A stretch of 7,625 bases of DNA from Balneolia bacterium (GTDB lineage Bacteria; Bacteroidota; Rhodothermia; Balneolales; Cyclonatronaceae), in the NCBI GenBank assembly GCA_003567135.1, contig PXAI01000365.1, positions 1 to 7,625 on the forward strand, written 5' to 3'. The position numbers and the translations under genes were made by a program. Positions 6,105 to 7,625 of the stretch are shown piece by piece. The notes below the pieces were generated by a model that worked only from the letters and a program-made list of their open reading frames with translations, made no database searches and was not told where the DNA came from. Numbering within the stretch: the first letter of the stretch is position 1; every line of letters begins with the position of its first letter.

Positions 6105-7625
6105 TCACTTAATGAGCATCATTTTCCGTGTTATTAACGCTTCATTCGAAACTAATCGTATCAGATAAACCCCCGACGCCAGCCTGCTTCCGTCGAACAT
6201 CATGCTGTGGTTTCCCGCCTGCTGATGCCCGCTGATTAACCCGGCAACGCGTCTGCCCGTAATATCATAAACGTTCAGACTCACCTCTCCTGCCTCAGCC
6301 AGCGAATAGCGGATTTGTGTAGTGGGATTAAAGGGATTCGGATAGTTTTGATAGAGCTCTGTTTTCTGCGGAAGCTCCTGCTCATCCGGCAAATCAGTGA
6401 AGATATCATCCGGGCCGGATACGGTGGAAATTGTTGCGATATAGTTTGACTGGCCGTTATTGAATGCGCCCCATCCGTTCATATACCAATAGCTGCGGCT
6501 TTCGGAAGATGTTCCGGACTGATCGACCATCACGCTGAAGCCTGGTGTTTCTTCGCCGGGATAAAAAACGAGAAAATAGTCATTTCCGGAACTGACCTGC
6601 GCCTCCGCATCAAACAAGTCGATAATTTGAAATGAGGATTCGGAGAGTTCACCCAGTGAAACCGTGGCCGTGTAGCCTGTTTGTACTCCCGGCTGGCCAC
6701 CGGAACTTTCATGAACAGAGAAAATCAGCGAGCCCGATTCCGGCAAATCAGATAAGGTGTGGATTTGCACCGAGCTGACCATACCATCAAATTCAGGTGT
6801 AAACCTGACGGCGGCTTTCATGTCGTTTTCCAGAAAAAGCCGGTTGTTGGCTGGCTGTTCTTTCAGGCCGTAATATCTGTAGGTCGCGTGAGAAATTTCT
6901 TCCTGATATCCGGTCAGCTGTTTCATACAGCGTAGAATATCCATTTTACCAAATCCCCAGCGGGGATGCGGTAGTTCCGCGGCAAACTCGTCGCTTCGGG
7001 CGGCATCAATCAGAAGTTCCTTTATTTCTGCAGCCGTTAAAAACGGATTAGCCTCAAACAGAAGCGCCGCCGCTCCTACTACGTGCGGAGCAGACATACT
7101 GGTTCCCCAAAAAATTCTGTAGCCGCCCGGAACCGTAAAATTTGACGGCGCAGAGCTAAACGACGATCTTGGGGAAGTTATCGCCTGTCCGGGTGCGGAA
7201 ATGTCCGGCTTCTGGCGCTGGTCGCGGGTCGGGCCGCTGCTTGAAAAACCTGCAATGTTGTCGATTTCCATGTAATCAAAAAACGGAGCGCTCCCATTTT
7301 CCACGAGCCAGTTATTTTTGGTCACGTACGCTCCTACCGTAATCACTTCGCGTGATGTGCCCGGCATGGTTACCGTCATTTCCGTATCGGCGCCTTCTAC
7401 GGTTACGGAGTTTGAACCAAGTGACCGGAGCACAATCCATCCGTCATATCGCGCTTCTTCCCCGCTGAAACTGAGTGCCCACGTTCCGCTTGCAGGCGGG
7501 TTCTGCTCTCTGGCATCATAAACCCAAAGCTCAATATTTCTCGAATCTGACGGCTCATGATATATGTTGTTGAGCTCAATGGTTCCGAACTCATCCCTCG
7601 GTGAAATTCCGGTTTCGCCGGCAGC
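6105..7625 (-). CDS. Subtilisin-like (S8) serine protease with T9SS C-terminal sorting domain (5' truncated by window)
   Basis: These are the last 506 residues of a secreted protease; the catalytic Asp and His lie beyond the window edge. The frame is open to base 7625, so the GTG at 7433 is internal. Fragment residues about 1-66 look like the end of a beta-sandwich insert (SGTWALSFSG, YDGWIV). In Csp-type subtilases a jelly-roll sits at this point, between the catalytic His and Ser. Next come TMPGTSREVITVGAY (86-100), FSSSGPTRD (127-135), KPDISAPG (139-146) and the catalytic-serine motif GTSMSAPHV (174-182), with Ser176 at codon 7100-7098. Residues about 265-405 form a further beta-rich domain I do not recognise. 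The tail from about 424 (YQNYPNPFNP, VYDITGRRV, SGVYLIRL, ending MMLIK) is a type A T9SS sorting domain. It directs export across the outer membrane and is normally removed there. It is likely an extracellular or surface protease, followed by only a weak terminator-like hairpin. Confidence 0.95.
   Translation of the reverse strand, partial: AAGETGISPRDEFGTIELNNIYHEPSDSRNIELWVYDAREQNPPASGTWALSFSGEEARYDGWIVLRSLGSNSVTVEGADTEMTVTMPGTSREVITVGAYVTKNNWLVENGSAPFFDYMEIDNIAGFSSSGPTRDQRQKPDISAPGQAITSPRSSFSSAPSNFTVPGGYRIFWGTSMSAPHVVGAAALLFEANPFLTAAEIKELLIDAARSDEFAAELPHPRWGFGKMDILRCMKQLTGYQEEISHATYRYYGLKEQPANNRLFLENDMKAAVRFTPEFDGMVSSVQIHTLSDLPESGSLIFSVHESSGGQPGVQTGYTATVSLGELSESSFQIIDLFDAEAQVSSGNDYFLVFYPGEETPGFSVMVDQSGTSSESRSYWYMNGWGAFNNGQSNYIATISTVSGPDDIFTDLPDEQELPQKTELYQNYPNPFNPTTQIRYSLAEAGEVSLNVYDITGRRVAGLISGHQQAGNHSMMFDGSRLASGVYLIRLVSNEALITRKMMLIK

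Noticed and set aside
7431..7433. GTG as the start of the subtilase
   Set aside because: The same frame stays open to 7625 and encodes beta-sandwich sequence typical of a subtilase insert. A catalytic domain starting here would lack Asp and His, so the gene is truncated by the window.
1..7625. Possible defence island, mobile element or CRISPR system
   Set aside because: No repeat arrays, transposase or integrase motifs, nuclease/helicase cassettes or tRNA attachment sites were visible. The genes are housekeeping or envelope types with normal intergenic terminators.

Overview
The window looks like ordinary chromosomal sequence from a marine or halophilic member of the Bacteroidota/Balneolota/Rhodothermota assemblage; Balneolota is my best guess. 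The strongest clue is the last gene. It is a secreted subtilisin-like protease ending in a type IX secretion (T9SS) sorting domain that begins YQNYPNPFNPTTQIRYS, a form typical of these phyla. Signal peptides ending MAQ, phenylalanine-terminated beta-barrel proteins and mostly missing Shine-Dalgarno sequences agree. Base composition is moderate and even. I see no insertion sequence, integrase, tRNA, rRNA or CRISPR array.

Layout: (1) 1-1634, plus strand: the C-terminal two-thirds of a P-type cation-transporting ATPase, cut by the left edge. (2) 1713-1742: a perfect bidirectional terminator between convergent genes. (3) 3028-1764, minus strand: two paralogous small exported proteins, probably outer-membrane beta-barrels. 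They overlap by one base (TAATG), and the second ribosome-binding site lies inside the end of the first gene. Their 5' region (3029-3173) holds two inverted-repeat structures. (4) 4712-3231, minus strand: a Tat-exported, probably lipid-anchored alkaline phosphatase with an intact active site, followed by its own terminator. (5) 6010-4862, minus strand: a bacterial archaeo-eukaryotic release-factor-like protein (baeRF), followed by a strong terminator. (6) 7625-6105, minus strand: the C-terminal part of the subtilase with the T9SS tail, cut by the right edge.

Each transcription unit is closed by a recognisable hairpin except the subtilase, whose hairpin is weak. The genes therefore look like independent units apart from the barrel pair. 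Three of the units act at the cell envelope or outside it (phosphate scavenging, extracellular proteolysis, outer membrane), one is an inner-membrane pump, and one is a probable cytoplasmic translation or ribosome-rescue factor. No gap without a gene exceeds about 200 bases.

The least explained items are the tandem glycine-rich barrel pair with its structured leader, and the stand-alone baeRF gene. I found no convincing evidence of a new multi-gene system.
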